In this document: one piece after another, positions 32,724-42,055 of the stretch
Numbering within the stretch: the first letter of the stretch is position 1
Layout of the letters: each line of letters opens with the position of its first letter
Assembly: GCA_964590645.1 (NCBI GenBank)
Contig: CAZPYJ010000001.1
Coordinates: forward strand, 124,001-188,000
Source of the DNA: JAGNHN01 sp964590645
GTDB taxonomy: Bacteria > Bacteroidota > Bacteroidia > Bacteroidales > JAGNHN01
Direction: 5' to 3'
Length of the DNA: 64,000 bases
Program-made: the position numbers and the translations under genes
The notes under the pieces: generated by a model
The model's database searches: none
What the model saw: only the letters and a program-made list of their open reading frames with translations
What the model was told of the DNA's origin: nothing

Positions 32724-34766
32724 ATGGATATTAAGAAATACCACCACATCAAACGGACGGATAAAGAGACGCTCCGGGCGTGGTACCGCCTGATGGTACT
32801 GGGCCGCCGACTGGACGACAGAGCGCCCAATTACCTGAAACAAGCCCTGGGATGGTCTTACCACGCACCCTATGCCGGGCACGATGGCATCCAGCTGGCC
32901 ATTGGCCAGGTGTTTGAAAAAGGCAAAGACCATCTCTTTCCCTACTATCGGGATATGCTCACGGCGCTTTCTGCCGGGATGACCGCAGAAGAGATTATCC
33001 TGAATGGCATCTCCAAAGCCACAGACCCCTCCAGCGGCGGCCGGCATATGTCGAACCACTTCGCCAAACCGGAATGGAACATTCACAATGTTTCTTCCTG
33101 CACCGGGAACCACGCATCCCAGGCTGCCGGGGTGGGCAGGGCGATGCGCAGGTATCATCACGATGGGGTGGCCATCAGCTCCCAGGGAGAATCCTCCGTC
33201 TCAGAAGGCTATGTGTATGAAGCCATTAATGGCGCTACCAACGAGAAGCTGCCAGTCATTTTTGTTTTCCAGGACAATGGTTTCGGCATCAGTGTGCCCA
33301 AGGAAGACCAGACCGCCAACCGGAAAGTGGCGGACAACTTCAGGGGATTTAAGAACCTGGAGATCATCCATTGCAACGGAAAGGATGTTTTCGACTCCAT
33401 CAACGCAATGCTGACGGCCAAGGAGTACGTGAAAGAAAAAGGCCTCCCGGTGATTGTGCAGGCCAACTGCGTCCGTATCCACAGCCATTCCAATTCAGAT
33501 CGCCACGATTTATACCGCGATGATGCAGAGCTGAATTATGTGATGGAGTATGACCCCCTGGGGAAATTCCGCAGGATGCTGCTTCGCTATGATCGTTTCA
33601 CCGAGGCCGAGCTACAGGAGATCGAAGAAGAAGCAAAAGGAATTGTAAAAGCAGCCCACAAAGCGGCGATGGCGGCTCCGGATCCTGATCCGGCCAGCAT
33701 CTTCGACTTTGTGCTGCCCGAGGCATATCCGGCCAACAAATATCCGGAGGGAATACACGATTTTGACGGAGAAAAGAAACGCCTGATTGATGCCCTGAAT
33801 GAGACCCTGAAAGCGGAATTCCGCCACAATCCGGACACCTATATCTGGGGGCAGGATATGGCCAATAAGGATAAGGGAGGCATTTTCAATGTTTCCAAGG
33901 GAATGCAGCAGGAGTTTGGAAAAGACAGGGTGTTCAATGCCCCCATCGCAGAAGACTACATTATAGCCACGGCCAATGGGATGTCACGATTCAATGAGAA
34001 AATCCGGATCGTGGTGGAAGGGGCTGAGTTTGCCGATTATTTCTGGCCGGCGATGGAACAGTTCGTCGATTCCACCCACGACTATTGGCGTTCCAACGGA
34101 AAATTCGCCCCCAACGTCACCATCCGCCTGGCTTCCGGGGGCTATATAGGTGGGGGGCTTTACCACAGCCAGACGATTGAAGGCGCCCTGGCGACCCTTC
34201 CCGGCACCCGTATCGTTTACCCCTCTTTTGCCGATGATGCGGCCGGACTGCTGCGTACCAGTATGCGCTCCAAAGGAATGACCGTATTCCTCGAACCCAA
34301 GGCACTCTATAATTCCCCGGAAGCTGCCACCCCGATTCCGGACGATTTTGAAGTGCCTTTCGGCAAGGCACGGATCCGCAGGGAGGGCAGCGACCTCTCT
34401 ATCATCACCTACGGCAATACCACCCATCTGTGCCTGAAAGCAGCAGAAAAGATCAAGGATGAAAGCGGGGCCAGTATTGAGGTGCTGGACATTCGCTCTA
34501 TCCTTCCCCTAGACAAAGAGGCCATCCTGGCAAGTGTAAAGAAAACCAGCCGGGCTCTGGTGGTGCACGAAGACAAAGTATTTGCCGGCTTCGGTGGAGA
34601 ACTGGCTTCCATTATTATGGAGGAAGCCTTTGAATACCTTGATGCGCCAGTGAAAAGGGTGGGATCGCCTTTCACCCCTGTCGGGTTCAACCGCATCCTG
34701 GAAGCAGCCATTCTTCCAGATCTCGACAGGATATACAAAGCCGCAAAATCAATGTTGGAATATTGA
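32724..34766 (+). CDS. Fused alpha-beta E1 of a branched-chain 2-oxoacid dehydrogenase
   Basis: The 680-residue enzyme joins both E1 subunits. The alpha part (about 1-340) has MVLGRRLDDRAPNYLKQALG and YYRDMLTALSAGMT; the beta part (about 350-680) has YIWGQDMANKDKGGIFNVSK, GAEFADYFWPAMEQ and VVHEDKVFAGFGGELAS. E1 decarboxylates 2-oxo acids with thiamine diphosphate and passes the acyl group to lipoyl-E2; this branch resembles 2-oxoisovalerate dehydrogenase, giving branched acyl-CoA for iso-fatty acids. The thiamine motif reads G-E-S at residues about 154-156 and D-N at its end where G-D-G and N-N are usual. No E2 or E3 gene is adjacent. Substrate is inferred from family only. Confidence 0.9.
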   Translation: MDIKKYHHIKRTDKETLRAWYRLMVLGRRLDDRAPNYLKQALGWSYHAPYAGHDGIQLAIGQVFEKGKDHLFPYYRDMLTALSAGMTAEEIILNGISKATDPSSGGRHMSNHFAKPEWNIHNVSSCTGNHASQAAGVGRAMRRYHHDGVAISSQGESSVSEGYVYEAINGATNEKLPVIFVFQDNGFGISVPKEDQTANRKVADNFRGFKNLEIIHCNGKDVFDSINAMLTAKEYVKEKGLPVIVQANCVRIHSHSNSDRHDLYRDDAELNYVMEYDPLGKFRRMLLRYDRFTEAELQEIEEEAKGIVKAAHKAAMAAPDPDPASIFDFVLPEAYPANKYPEGIHDFDGEKKRLIDALNETLKAEFRHNPDTYIWGQDMANKDKGGIFNVSKGMQQEFGKDRVFNAPIAEDYIIATANGMSRFNEKIRIVVEGAEFADYFWPAMEQFVDSTHDYWRSNGKFAPNVTIRLASGGYIGGGLYHSQTIEGALATLPGTRIVYPSFADDAAGLLRTSMRSKGMTVFLEPKALYNSPEAATPIPDDFEVPFGKARIRREGSDLSIITYGNTTHLCLKAAEKIKDESGASIEVLDIRSILPLDKEAILASVKKTSRALVVHEDKVFAGFGGELASIIMEEAFEYLDAPVKRVGSPFTPVGFNRILEAAILPDLDRIYKAAKSMLEY

Positions 34767-34784
34767 TCTCATAAACCCGCCAAG

Positions 34785-35291
34785 ATGAAAAAAACAGCCA
34801 TTGTATATAGCTTTAATACGCAGAAGACCACAAAAATCGCGGAAAAAATCCGGGATGAATTCGGTAAGGAAAAAGTTGATATGGTCAATGTGGAGGATGT
34901 GACCGAAGAAAAGTTCCTGGCGTATGACCGGATGATACTGGGCGCTTCCACCTGGTTTGATGGGGAGTTGCCCAATTTCTGGGATGAATTTGTGCCCGCC
35001 ATCGAAGAGATGGACCTGAAGGGGAAGAGTTTCGCCCTCTTCGGCAATGGGGATCAGAAGAAATACGGGGAAAACTTTGTGGATGCCTTGGGAATTTTGG
35101 CGAACCTGATTGAAAGCAGGGGCGGTGAGATCATCGGCTACACATCTGCCAAGGATTACAACTTTGAGCGTTCCCGCGCTCTGAGAGGCGATCAGTTTTG
35201 TGGTTTGGCCCTTGATTGGGAGAACCAGCCCCGCAAGAACAATTCCCGGGTAAAAGATTGGGTTGCGCAGCTGAAAGCAGCGTGGAAGTAG
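34785..35291 (+). CDS. fldA: Flavodoxin (long-chain type)
   Basis: Flavodoxins are small FMN electron carriers that can replace ferredoxin. The 168 residues match the long-chain class. The phosphate loop reads YSFNTQKTTKIAEKI at about 8-22, where many have T-x-T-G-N-T; variants with a final K-T are usual in Bacteroidota. LGASTWFDGELPNFWDEF (about 51-68) is the first isoalloxazine loop with W56, and ALFGNGDQKKYGENF (about 84-98) is the second, with Y94 in the stacking position. The gene starts 18 bases after E1 and may be co-transcribed. The following 250 bases hold no gene that I can support. Confidence 0.9.
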   Translation: MKKTAIVYSFNTQKTTKIAEKIRDEFGKEKVDMVNVEDVTEEKFLAYDRMILGASTWFDGELPNFWDEFVPAIEEMDLKGKSFALFGNGDQKKYGENFVDALGILANLIESRGGEIIGYTSAKDYNFERSRALRGDQFCGLALDWENQPRKNNSRVKDWVAQLKAAWK

Positions 35292-35542
35292 GACAGAATG
35301 CCTTTGCTGGCGCAGAAACATATTCTGCCCTGATCTGCAAAATCTGGGAGAAAAAAATACAGCAAGCGTATTCAGCAAGAGCATATAAAGTCTGCTTTAT
35401 CTTCATCAGGCCATTCTTTTGCTTTTAGAAGTTGGCCCGCTGGCATTGCAGGCGGCAATGTTAGCCTGAAAGCTTTAACTTTCGTACGATCGCGGCAACA
35501 TTTCTCATCTTTAGGGTGTCTGATCCTCATAAAACCACCACA

Positions 35543-36853
35543 ATGAAAAATGCAGTCCTCCTCCTCTCCTTTTCCCTTTTTTTGTCTGTTCTCTTCATTC
35601 AACCAGCCCAAGCCCAGCTGCGGGCACCTTACAGCAAAGCCTCGCAAGCCCCTGAGAGCAGGGGGAGTTTCAATGTTACCCCCAATATTAATCCTGCTGT
35701 GATGGCCGGAATCCTGCTGGGGCCCGGCATCAACCTGATCAGTCATTCTTACATCGGAACCGATAGCAGTATGGGCACCTTCGCGGATTCGAGCCAGACT
35801 TTCGGCATCGATTCGGGGATCGTATTGTGTACCGGATCTATCCTCGATATTCCCGGACCCAATGCATCCGGTAGCACCTCTACGGCCCTCAATCTTCCCG
35901 GGGATACCGATCTGGCTGTGCTGATGCCCGGTTTCAATCTCTATGATGCCGTCGTCATTGAGCTGGTTTTTCAGCCCGTCACCGACACCCTCATTGCCAC
36001 GGAAATGATCTTTGGATCAGAGGAGTACCCGGAATACGCGAATACCAGTTTTAATGACGTATTCGGCTTCTTCCTGGATGGACCTGGCTATCCCAATGTC
36101 AATTTGGCCAATATCCCCGGGACTTCTGTGCCAATCTGTATAAATAATGTGAATCATTTGATGAATACTGCATACTATGTGAATAATACCGGAGGGGCTT
36201 TGGTGGAATATGATGGATATACTGTGCCCATCGCCCTGATGGTGCCGGTACAGCCCGATTCGGTGTACCGGCTCAAAATCGCCATCGCCGATGCCGGAGA
36301 CGATATGTATGACTCAGGGATATTTTTGAAAAAGCATTCAGTGGTTGGCTTCGCCCGGAAACCCTCCGCTGATTTTTCTCTGGAGATAAACGGGATGAAT
36401 GTCTTGTTGAAGAATGAAGGCACAGGGGGGCGCTATTTTGAACTCGACCTGGGCGACGGCACCCTTTTCGCCGACAGCAGTTTTTCGCAATTTCAGCATA
36501 CCTACGCCGATACCGGTATCTATCCCATCCGCCTGCTCGCTCATAATTGGTATCAGGTTGATACCTTCGAATACACCTTGCACCTTGTTTCCACAGCTAC
36601 CTATACACACCCGGGATCTGAGCCGGTGCTGTCGCTCACCGGGGATGGAAGGATCGTTCTCCAGGACATCGCCGGGGAGGGAATTCTTCAGGTTTTTGAT
36701 CTTTTCGGAAGGCCGATCCACACTGCTCACATTCCCCGCGGCAGCCGGGAATATGTGCTCAATTTGTCTCATCATCCTAAGGCACACTATCTCCTCCGAC
36801 TTGTGCAGGGAAGTCAGGTTAATACTTTCAAAGTGCACAATTGGCATTTTTGA
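35543..36853 (+). CDS. Choice-of-anchor L family protein with PKD-like region and T9SS-like tail
   Basis: The 436-residue product has a signal peptide (MKNAVLLLSFSLFLSVLFIQ, cleavage near PAQA). Residues about 45-250 match the choice-of-anchor L domain: a DSGIVLCTGSILDIPGPN block, DAVVIELVFQP, and IFGSEEYPEYANTSFNDVFG, followed by YRLKIAIADAGDDMYDSGIF. A PKD-like immunoglobulin unit (YFELDLGDGTLF to YADTGIYPIRLLAHN) comes next, and the C-terminal 70 residues resemble a T9SS sorting domain (LQVFDLFGRPIHTAHI). It should be a cell-surface or released protein. I use ATG 35543; a GTG 27 bases earlier is in frame but spoils the signal peptide. Confidence 0.87.
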   Translation: MKNAVLLLSFSLFLSVLFIQPAQAQLRAPYSKASQAPESRGSFNVTPNINPAVMAGILLGPGINLISHSYIGTDSSMGTFADSSQTFGIDSGIVLCTGSILDIPGPNASGSTSTALNLPGDTDLAVLMPGFNLYDAVVIELVFQPVTDTLIATEMIFGSEEYPEYANTSFNDVFGFFLDGPGYPNVNLANIPGTSVPICINNVNHLMNTAYYVNNTGGALVEYDGYTVPIALMVPVQPDSVYRLKIAIADAGDDMYDSGIFLKKHSVVGFARKPSADFSLEINGMNVLLKNEGTGGRYFELDLGDGTLFADSSFSQFQHTYADTGIYPIRLLAHNWYQVDTFEYTLHLVSTATYTHPGSEPVLSLTGDGRIVLQDIAGEGILQVFDLFGRPIHTAHIPRGSREYVLNLSHHPKAHYLLRLVQGSQVNTFKVHNWHF

Positions 36854-37005
36854 ATGTGATTACAGCGCGCACAGACTTTGCTTAAGGCCCTGGCCTGATG
36901 AGCCAAGCGTTAACGAGTTGTTAAACAACCGGCCTTCCTGCCATCCCCTCGCGAATTATCCTTAACTCGCAGGCTTAACCAAGGTCTCAGGCCTTTCAAA
37001 CTTTG

Positions 37006-37566
37006 ATGATGAGGATACTCCCTGCAATTTCCATAATCATTTTTTTCTTTTTCCTGCAGACTCCTGCTATGATTCGGGCTGGAAATGCGGATGACTATTT
37101 ATCCGGTGAGGACGGCCTTCATACTCAGGACAGCCTGAAATTTGAGCACCACCGCAAGGACAAAGAATTCATTATCATTCCAGGGACCAGGCTTAAAGTA
37201 TGGCATCGCAGCGGGGATACCTGGCTTGGGAGCCTGGATGGACAGGATGGGCAGATGCTATTTCTGATTACGGAGGAAGGACGGGTGGAAATTCCCCTTG
37301 AAGACATTCGTAAACTCAAGCTATTCCGCTCCCTATTCCGTCGTGTGAGCGGAGAGGTGCTGGTCATCGCCGGGGTCGGGGGAATGCTCTTCGGAGGGCT
37401 CTCTCTCGCTGCAGGGATAGGCGGATTGATTAGCGGAGGATTTGGGGCCATCATTCTGGTAGCTGTACCGGTGCTTGTACCTGGCGGGTATGGATTGTAT
37501 GTGCTTGGAAGGAATGTGGATGGAAAGAGAATCGTGCCCGGGCGGAAGTGGGTGTTTCAAAAGTGA
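37006..37566 (+). CDS. Small exported or membrane protein of unknown function
   Basis: The 186-residue product begins with a hydrophobic segment (ILPAISIIIFFFFLQTPAMI), either a signal peptide or an anchor. A soluble stretch with PGTRLKVWHRSGDTWLGSL and EEGRVEIPLEDIRKLKLF resembles a small beta domain that could bind RNA or act as an SH3-like module. Two glycine-rich membrane segments follow (about 118-165), then a basic C-terminus. The start is one of two adjacent ATGs at 37006 and 37009. I recognise no family. It is followed 34 bases later by the broken ATPase. Confidence 0.65.
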   Translation: MMRILPAISIIIFFFFLQTPAMIRAGNADDYLSGEDGLHTQDSLKFEHHRKDKEFIIIPGTRLKVWHRSGDTWLGSLDGQDGQMLFLITEEGRVEIPLEDIRKLKLFRSLFRRVSGEVLVIAGVGGMLFGGLSLAAGIGGLISGGFGAIILVAVPVLVPGGYGLYVLGRNVDGKRIVPGRKWVFQK

Positions 37567-37599
37567 AATCGAAAATAATTATAATAAATTTCAGATACG

Positions 37600-38053
37600 A
37601 TCGGGAATTGTCACGCATCCGGGGGAGTCAAGGGAGTTATTGGGTTTGTTATCCTCCAGCTATCTGTATAAGGATATACTTAAGTCCGGGAAAATCCGTA
37701 AACCTTCAGAACTTGATAAGATTGTCCAACTTTTAGCCTGGCAGATCGGCAGCGAAGTGAATCTTTCAGAAGTGGCCAGATCAGCGGGGACTTCTTCGGA
37801 AACGGTTGAAAGGTACATTGATATCCTTGAAAAGGCCTATGTGGTTTTTCGACTCCCTGCTTTCTCCGGAAATCTCCGGAATGAGATCAGAAAGAACAAA
37901 AAGGTTTACTTCTATGATAATGGCATCCGAAATGCTGTCATAGGAAATTTCAGTCACCTGGAGCAGCGAAGGGATGTGGGTGCTCTTTGGGAAAACTATC
38001 TTGTTTCAGAACGCAGAAAAAGAAACGCATACAGCGATCATTCACAGGGATAA
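37600..38053 (+). pseudogene. Broken DUF4143 ATPase (copy 4): AAA half and C-terminus missing
   Basis: The frame from about 37600 reads VTHPGESRELLGLLSSSYLY, the winged-helix part (EVNLSEVARSAGTSSETVER) and KKVYFYDNGIRNAVIGNF up to GALWENYLVSERRKRNAY, which matches the middle of DUF4143 ATPases. The P-loop half is absent upstream and the nuclease-like end stops at 38053 soon after RKRNAY. An open frame that reaches back to 37475 overlaps the preceding gene and has no family match. This is a decayed fragment, not a working gene. Confidence 0.8.
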
Positions 38054-38122
38054 TTATGAAACCTTTCTGATGCCTTAATCCCTCTTCCTCTCCTTTCTGA
38101 CCCCTCCCCAGCTTTTTCCCTC

Positions 38123-38332
38123 CACACTCACACTCACACTCACACTCACACTCACACTCACACTCACACTCACACTCNNNNNNNNNNNNNNNNNNNNNNN
38201 NNNNNNNNNNNNNNNNNNNNNNNNNNNNNNNNNNNNNNNNNNNNNNNNNNNNNNNNNNNNNNNNNNNNNNNNNNNNNCACACTCACACTCACACTCACAC
38301 TCACACTCACACTCACACTCACACTCACACTC
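38123..38332 (+). repeat. Hexanucleotide (CACACT)n array interrupted by a gap
   Basis: At least 55 bases of perfect CACACT repeat lie on each side of a 100-N gap. Opposite-strand frames read as alternating Glu-Cys and are not genes. The array ends 50 bases before the pckA -7 box. True copy number is unknown. Confidence 0.95.
38178..38277. other. Scaffold gap of 100 N within the hexanucleotide array
   Basis: Exactly 100 N with the same repeat on both sides, so the gap marks unresolved repeat length. Confidence 0.95.
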
Positions 38333-38381
38333 TCCCTCCCCACATATCTTAAATCTAAATACCTGAATGTTTATTTTTTCT

Positions 38382-38389
38382 TAAATTTG
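38382..38389 (+). promoter_or_regulatory. -7 box for pckA
   Basis: TAAATTTG matches TAnnTTTG and gives a leader of about 40 bases before the ATG at 38435. The hexanucleotide array lies just upstream of where a -33 box would be. Confidence 0.5.
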
Positions 38390-38434
38390 CCGCCTTCACC
38401 GCAAATCGCCAACGATAATTTAAACAGAGCGCAA

Positions 38435-40090
38435 ATGAGCAAAATGAATGAAATCAAAGGACTGCTGGATGCCGCTGTGGCAAACCACCCCAATGTCCTG
38501 AACAACCTGCCGCGTACCGAGCTCATCCGGGCCGCCGTTGCCAACAAAGAAGCCCTGGTCGCTGAATCCGGCGCCCTTGCCACCTGGACACCGAAAGAGT
38601 CCACCGGCCGCAGCCCCAAAGACACCGTGATGGTGAAGCATCCTGAAACGGAGCACCTGATCGACTGGACCTCCCCCAACAATGTCCCGGTGGAAGCCAG
38701 CACCTTCGATATGCTGCTCGAGGATGCCATACAGATGATGGGTGGCCTGGACAAGGTGTATGTGATCGACCGCGTCGTAGGCGCCGATTCCCGCTATGCC
38801 CTGCCCGTGAAGCTGGTTACCAGCCACGCCCTCTCTGCCCTCTTCTGCGACAATATGTTCCGTCCGGTGCCCGCCGACATTGAGAAGTCGATCTACTACG
38901 GAAAAGACTTCTACCTCTTTGCCCTTCCCTACAAGAAACTCGACGGATCACGCTATGATGGCCGCCTCCGCAAAATGGAAGATGGCTCTACTTCTAATAT
39001 GGCCGTTGCAATGGACTTCGACCGCAATATGGGCCTGGTCATTGGTTCAGCCTATATGGGAAGTATGAAGAAACTCATCTTCACGGTGATGAACTACAAG
39101 CTTCCCCTCGACAATATCCTTCCCCTGCATTGCTCGGCCAATGAAGGAGCCAACGGAGATTCAGCCCTTCTGCTGGGACTGAGCGGAACAGGGAAAACCT
39201 CCCTCTCCGCAGATCCCAGCCGCGCCCTTCTGGGAGATGATGAGCACGGATGGGATGAAAACGGTATCGCCAATTTTGAAAATGGCTGTTATGCCAAGAT
39301 GATCGACATCGATCCGGGCAAAGAGAAAGATATTTACGATGCCGTGATGCACAAGGATGATTACCTGAACCACGGCGCCATCGTGGAAAACGCGATGATG
39401 TATCCCAATGGCTGCTTCGATTATTTCGATGACCGCTATACTCCCAACAGCCGCTCCTCATACCCGCTCAATTATCTCAAGAATATCAAGGACAGCTCCA
39501 CCGCCGGCCACCCGAAGACCATCCTCTTCCTCACCGCCGATGCCTATGGTGTCCTTCCTCCGGTTTCAAAACTCAACCGCGACCAGGCAATGCTCTGGTT
39601 CCTGATGGGCTATACCAGCAAACTGGCAGGTACGGAAACAGGGGTCACCGAGCCACAACCCGCTTTCTCCCGTTTCTTCGGACAGCCTTTTATGCCGGCC
39701 AACCCGGATGTATATGCCGGAATGCTGGGAGAGAAAATGGAGCAGCACAACACCAATGTCTATCTGATCAATACCGGATGGAGCGGAGGTGCTTATGGTA
39801 CCGGAAAGCGCATCGACATTACCCTGACCCGTGCAATGGTGAATGCCGCCCTGAATGGAGACCTGGATAATGTGGAGTACGAAACCCTGGACCTTTTCCA
39901 CCTGAATGTACCGAAAAGCTGTCCTGGTGTTCCTTCGGAAATGCTTATGCCCATCAATACCTGGGCCGACAAGGACGCCTATCAGGCTGCAGCCAAAAAG
40001 CTGGCCAAGGCCTTCTCGGATGCCTTCGACAAAAACTACGGACACAAGAATATCGACGAAGCTGTCATCAGAATGTGCCCGGGAAAGTAA
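38435..40090 (+). CDS. pckA: Phosphoenolpyruvate carboxykinase (ATP)
   Basis: PckA interconverts oxaloacetate plus ATP with phosphoenolpyruvate, CO2 and ADP; it serves gluconeogenesis or, in fermenters, CO2 fixation toward succinate. The 551 residues have RSPKDTVMVKH near the substrate arginine, MHCSAN-like LPLHCSANEG, the kinase P-loop GLSGTGKTSLSADP and the metal motif LLGDDEHGW about 15 residues later, then FENGCYAKMIDI. I start at ATG 38435 (MSKMNEIKGLL); an in-frame TTG at 38387 lies within the promoter box. A strong terminator follows the stop by 18 bases. The family is certain. Confidence 0.96.
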   Translation: MSKMNEIKGLLDAAVANHPNVLNNLPRTELIRAAVANKEALVAESGALATWTPKESTGRSPKDTVMVKHPETEHLIDWTSPNNVPVEASTFDMLLEDAIQMMGGLDKVYVIDRVVGADSRYALPVKLVTSHALSALFCDNMFRPVPADIEKSIYYGKDFYLFALPYKKLDGSRYDGRLRKMEDGSTSNMAVAMDFDRNMGLVIGSAYMGSMKKLIFTVMNYKLPLDNILPLHCSANEGANGDSALLLGLSGTGKTSLSADPSRALLGDDEHGWDENGIANFENGCYAKMIDIDPGKEKDIYDAVMHKDDYLNHGAIVENAMMYPNGCFDYFDDRYTPNSRSSYPLNYLKNIKDSSTAGHPKTILFLTADAYGVLPPVSKLNRDQAMLWFLMGYTSKLAGTETGVTEPQPAFSRFFGQPFMPANPDVYAGMLGEKMEQHNTNVYLINTGWSGGAYGTGKRIDITLTRAMVNAALNGDLDNVEYETLDLFHLNVPKSCPGVPSEMLMPINTWADKDAYQAAAKKLAKAFSDAFDKNYGHKNIDEAVIRMCPGK

Positions 40091-40108
40091 AATAATCCTT
40101 ATCATCGC

Positions 40109-40142
40109 AGCCGGCATTTCAACAGAGTGCCGGCTTTTTTTT
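40109..40142 (+). terminator. Rho-independent terminator of pckA, abutting the ABC-F start codon
   Basis: AGCCGGCA (40109-40116) pairs perfectly with TGCCGGCT (40128-40135) across an 11-base loop, and eight T follow (40135-40142). The next base begins the ATG of the ABC-F gene. Confidence 0.9.
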
Positions 40143-42047
40143 ATGGCAAAGAATCTACTGCTGGCAGAACAGATATCCAAGACCTACGGAGAGAAAACCC
40201 TTTTTGAAGGCATCACCCTGGGCATTGCCGAAGGGCAGAAAATTGCCCTGATCGCCCGCAATGGCAGCGGAAAAACCAGCCTGCTGAATATCCTGACAGG
40301 AAAGGAGGAACCGGATGAGGGCAAGGTAAGCCAGCGCAATGATACCCGCATCGCTTATCTCGAGCAGCAACCTTATCTGCCCGAGAATGCCAGCATCCTG
40401 GATGCCATCTTTCACACCGCCAATGAGTTTACCCTGGCGGTAAGAAATTACGAGGCCGCTTCTATCCTGATCCGGAAAAATAATGATGCCCTGCACCAGG
40501 ATCAGCTCAACGAGGCCATCGCTGTAATGGATCGCCTGGAAGCCTGGGATTACGAAGCCAGGGTGAAGGAAGTGCTGGGACGTTTTGCCATCACCGACCT
40601 GGAGGCTTCCTGCAATACGCTCAGCGGAGGACTGAAAAAGAAAGTGGCGCTCGCCCGTACCCTCCTGGAACCGGCCGATATCCTCATCCTGGATGAGCCT
40701 ACCAACCACTTGGATATCACGATGATTGAATGGCTCGAAGAATACCTGGCACGCGAAAAGCAAAGCCTTTTGATGGTGACGCACGACCGCTATTTCCTCA
40801 GCCGGGTATGCAATGAGGTGGTGGAGCTGGACCGAGGCAGGCTGCATCACTATAAGGGGGATTATAATTATTACCTGGAAAAGAAGTCGGAAAGAGAACA
40901 AGTGGAAAGCAAGGAGATTGAGAAAGCCCGCGGCCTGATGCGCAAGGAACTGGAGTGGATGCGAAGGAGTCCGCCCGCCCGGACCACCAAATCCAAAGCC
41001 CGGATTGATTCTTTCTACGACCTGGAAGAAAAGGCCGGACAACGTGGCCCTGAGAAGCAGGCCGCTTTTCAGGTGAAAGGACAGCGGATGGGTGGAAAAA
41101 TCCTGGAAATCCATAATCTGTCGAAGGCCTATGGAGAGCATATCCTGATCGACGATTTTACTTACATCTTCAAGAAGAATGAAAAGGTGGGCATTGCAGG
41201 GGCCAACGGAACCGGTAAATCCACCCTGCTCAACCTGATATCCGGCCTCGTGAAGGCTGACAAGGGTAGCATCACCATCGGCCAGACGGTGCAGTTTGCC
41301 TATTATACACAGGACGGTTTACAGGTGGAAGGAAACAAAAGGGTGCTCGAACTGGTGAAGGATATTGCAGAGGAGGTGACGCTGAACAAGGGATCGATGA
41401 GCGCCAGCCAGTTTCTGACCTATTTTGGCTTTGGCCCGGAACTGCAATTCAATTATTTCGAAAACCTCAGCGGGGGCGAAAAGCGCAAACTTTATCTGCT
41501 GATGACGCTCATATCCAGCCCCAATTTCCTGATCCTTGATGAGCCCACCAATGATCTCGATATCCATACCCTCAATCTCCTGGAAGATTTTCTCCAGGCT
41601 TTTGACGGGTGTCTGCTGATCGTTTCGCACGACCGTTACTTTATGGATAAGCTGGTGGATCATCTCTTTATCTTCGAGGGGGAGGGCAGGATCAAGGATT
41701 TCTACGGGAATTATACCGAGTATCATATACAGCAAAAGACAAAGGCAAGGATTAAGCCACGCAACGACCTTGAGAAGCCGGCAAAGGTGGAAAGGGAAAA
41801 GCCGGCGGGCAAGGTGAAGCTGAGCTGGAAGGAGGAAAAGGAGTTTGAGCAGCTGCTGAATGATATTGCGGCATTGGAGCAGGAAAAAGCGCAGCTGATC
41901 GCAGGTCTGGAGACAGAAAGGGAGGCGGAAAAGCTGCAACAGATGTCGGAGCGTGTCGGGGAGATTCTTTCCATCCTGGATGAAAAAGAACTCCGCTGGC
42001 TGGAGCTCAGCGAAAAGAAAGAGCCTGATTCCAGGATTAAATCCTGA
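40143..42047 (+). CDS. ABC-F family ATPase (Uup-like)
   Basis: ABC-F proteins are soluble twin ATPases that act on the ribosome to resolve stalling or protect it from antibiotics. The 634 residues have the first ABC domain with ARNGSGKTS near 38, LSGGLKKKVALAR and LILDEPTNHLD, a linker with MRKELEWMRRSPPARTTKSK, and the second with GANGTGKST, LSGGEKRKLYLLM and LILDEPTNDLD. A charged coiled coil covers the last 80 residues, as in the Uup branch. The first Walker A has R-N-G where A/P-N-G is common. There is no membrane partner. The ATG directly follows the pckA terminator's T-run, so no normal ribosome-binding site separates them. Confidence 0.93.
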   Translation: MAKNLLLAEQISKTYGEKTLFEGITLGIAEGQKIALIARNGSGKTSLLNILTGKEEPDEGKVSQRNDTRIAYLEQQPYLPENASILDAIFHTANEFTLAVRNYEAASILIRKNNDALHQDQLNEAIAVMDRLEAWDYEARVKEVLGRFAITDLEASCNTLSGGLKKKVALARTLLEPADILILDEPTNHLDITMIEWLEEYLAREKQSLLMVTHDRYFLSRVCNEVVELDRGRLHHYKGDYNYYLEKKSEREQVESKEIEKARGLMRKELEWMRRSPPARTTKSKARIDSFYDLEEKAGQRGPEKQAAFQVKGQRMGGKILEIHNLSKAYGEHILIDDFTYIFKKNEKVGIAGANGTGKSTLLNLISGLVKADKGSITIGQTVQFAYYTQDGLQVEGNKRVLELVKDIAEEVTLNKGSMSASQFLTYFGFGPELQFNYFENLSGGEKRKLYLLMTLISSPNFLILDEPTNDLDIHTLNLLEDFLQAFDGCLLIVSHDRYFMDKLVDHLFIFEGEGRIKDFYGNYTEYHIQQKTKARIKPRNDLEKPAKVEREKPAGKVKLSWKEEKEFEQLLNDIAALEQEKAQLIAGLETEREAEKLQQMSERVGEILSILDEKELRWLELSEKKEPDSRIKS

Positions 42048-42055
42048 CGCATTTG

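Noticed and set aside
38123..38332. Minus-strand frame of alternating Glu-Cys residues
   Set aside because: It is a translation of the CACACT repeat and scaffold N, with no start context or family.
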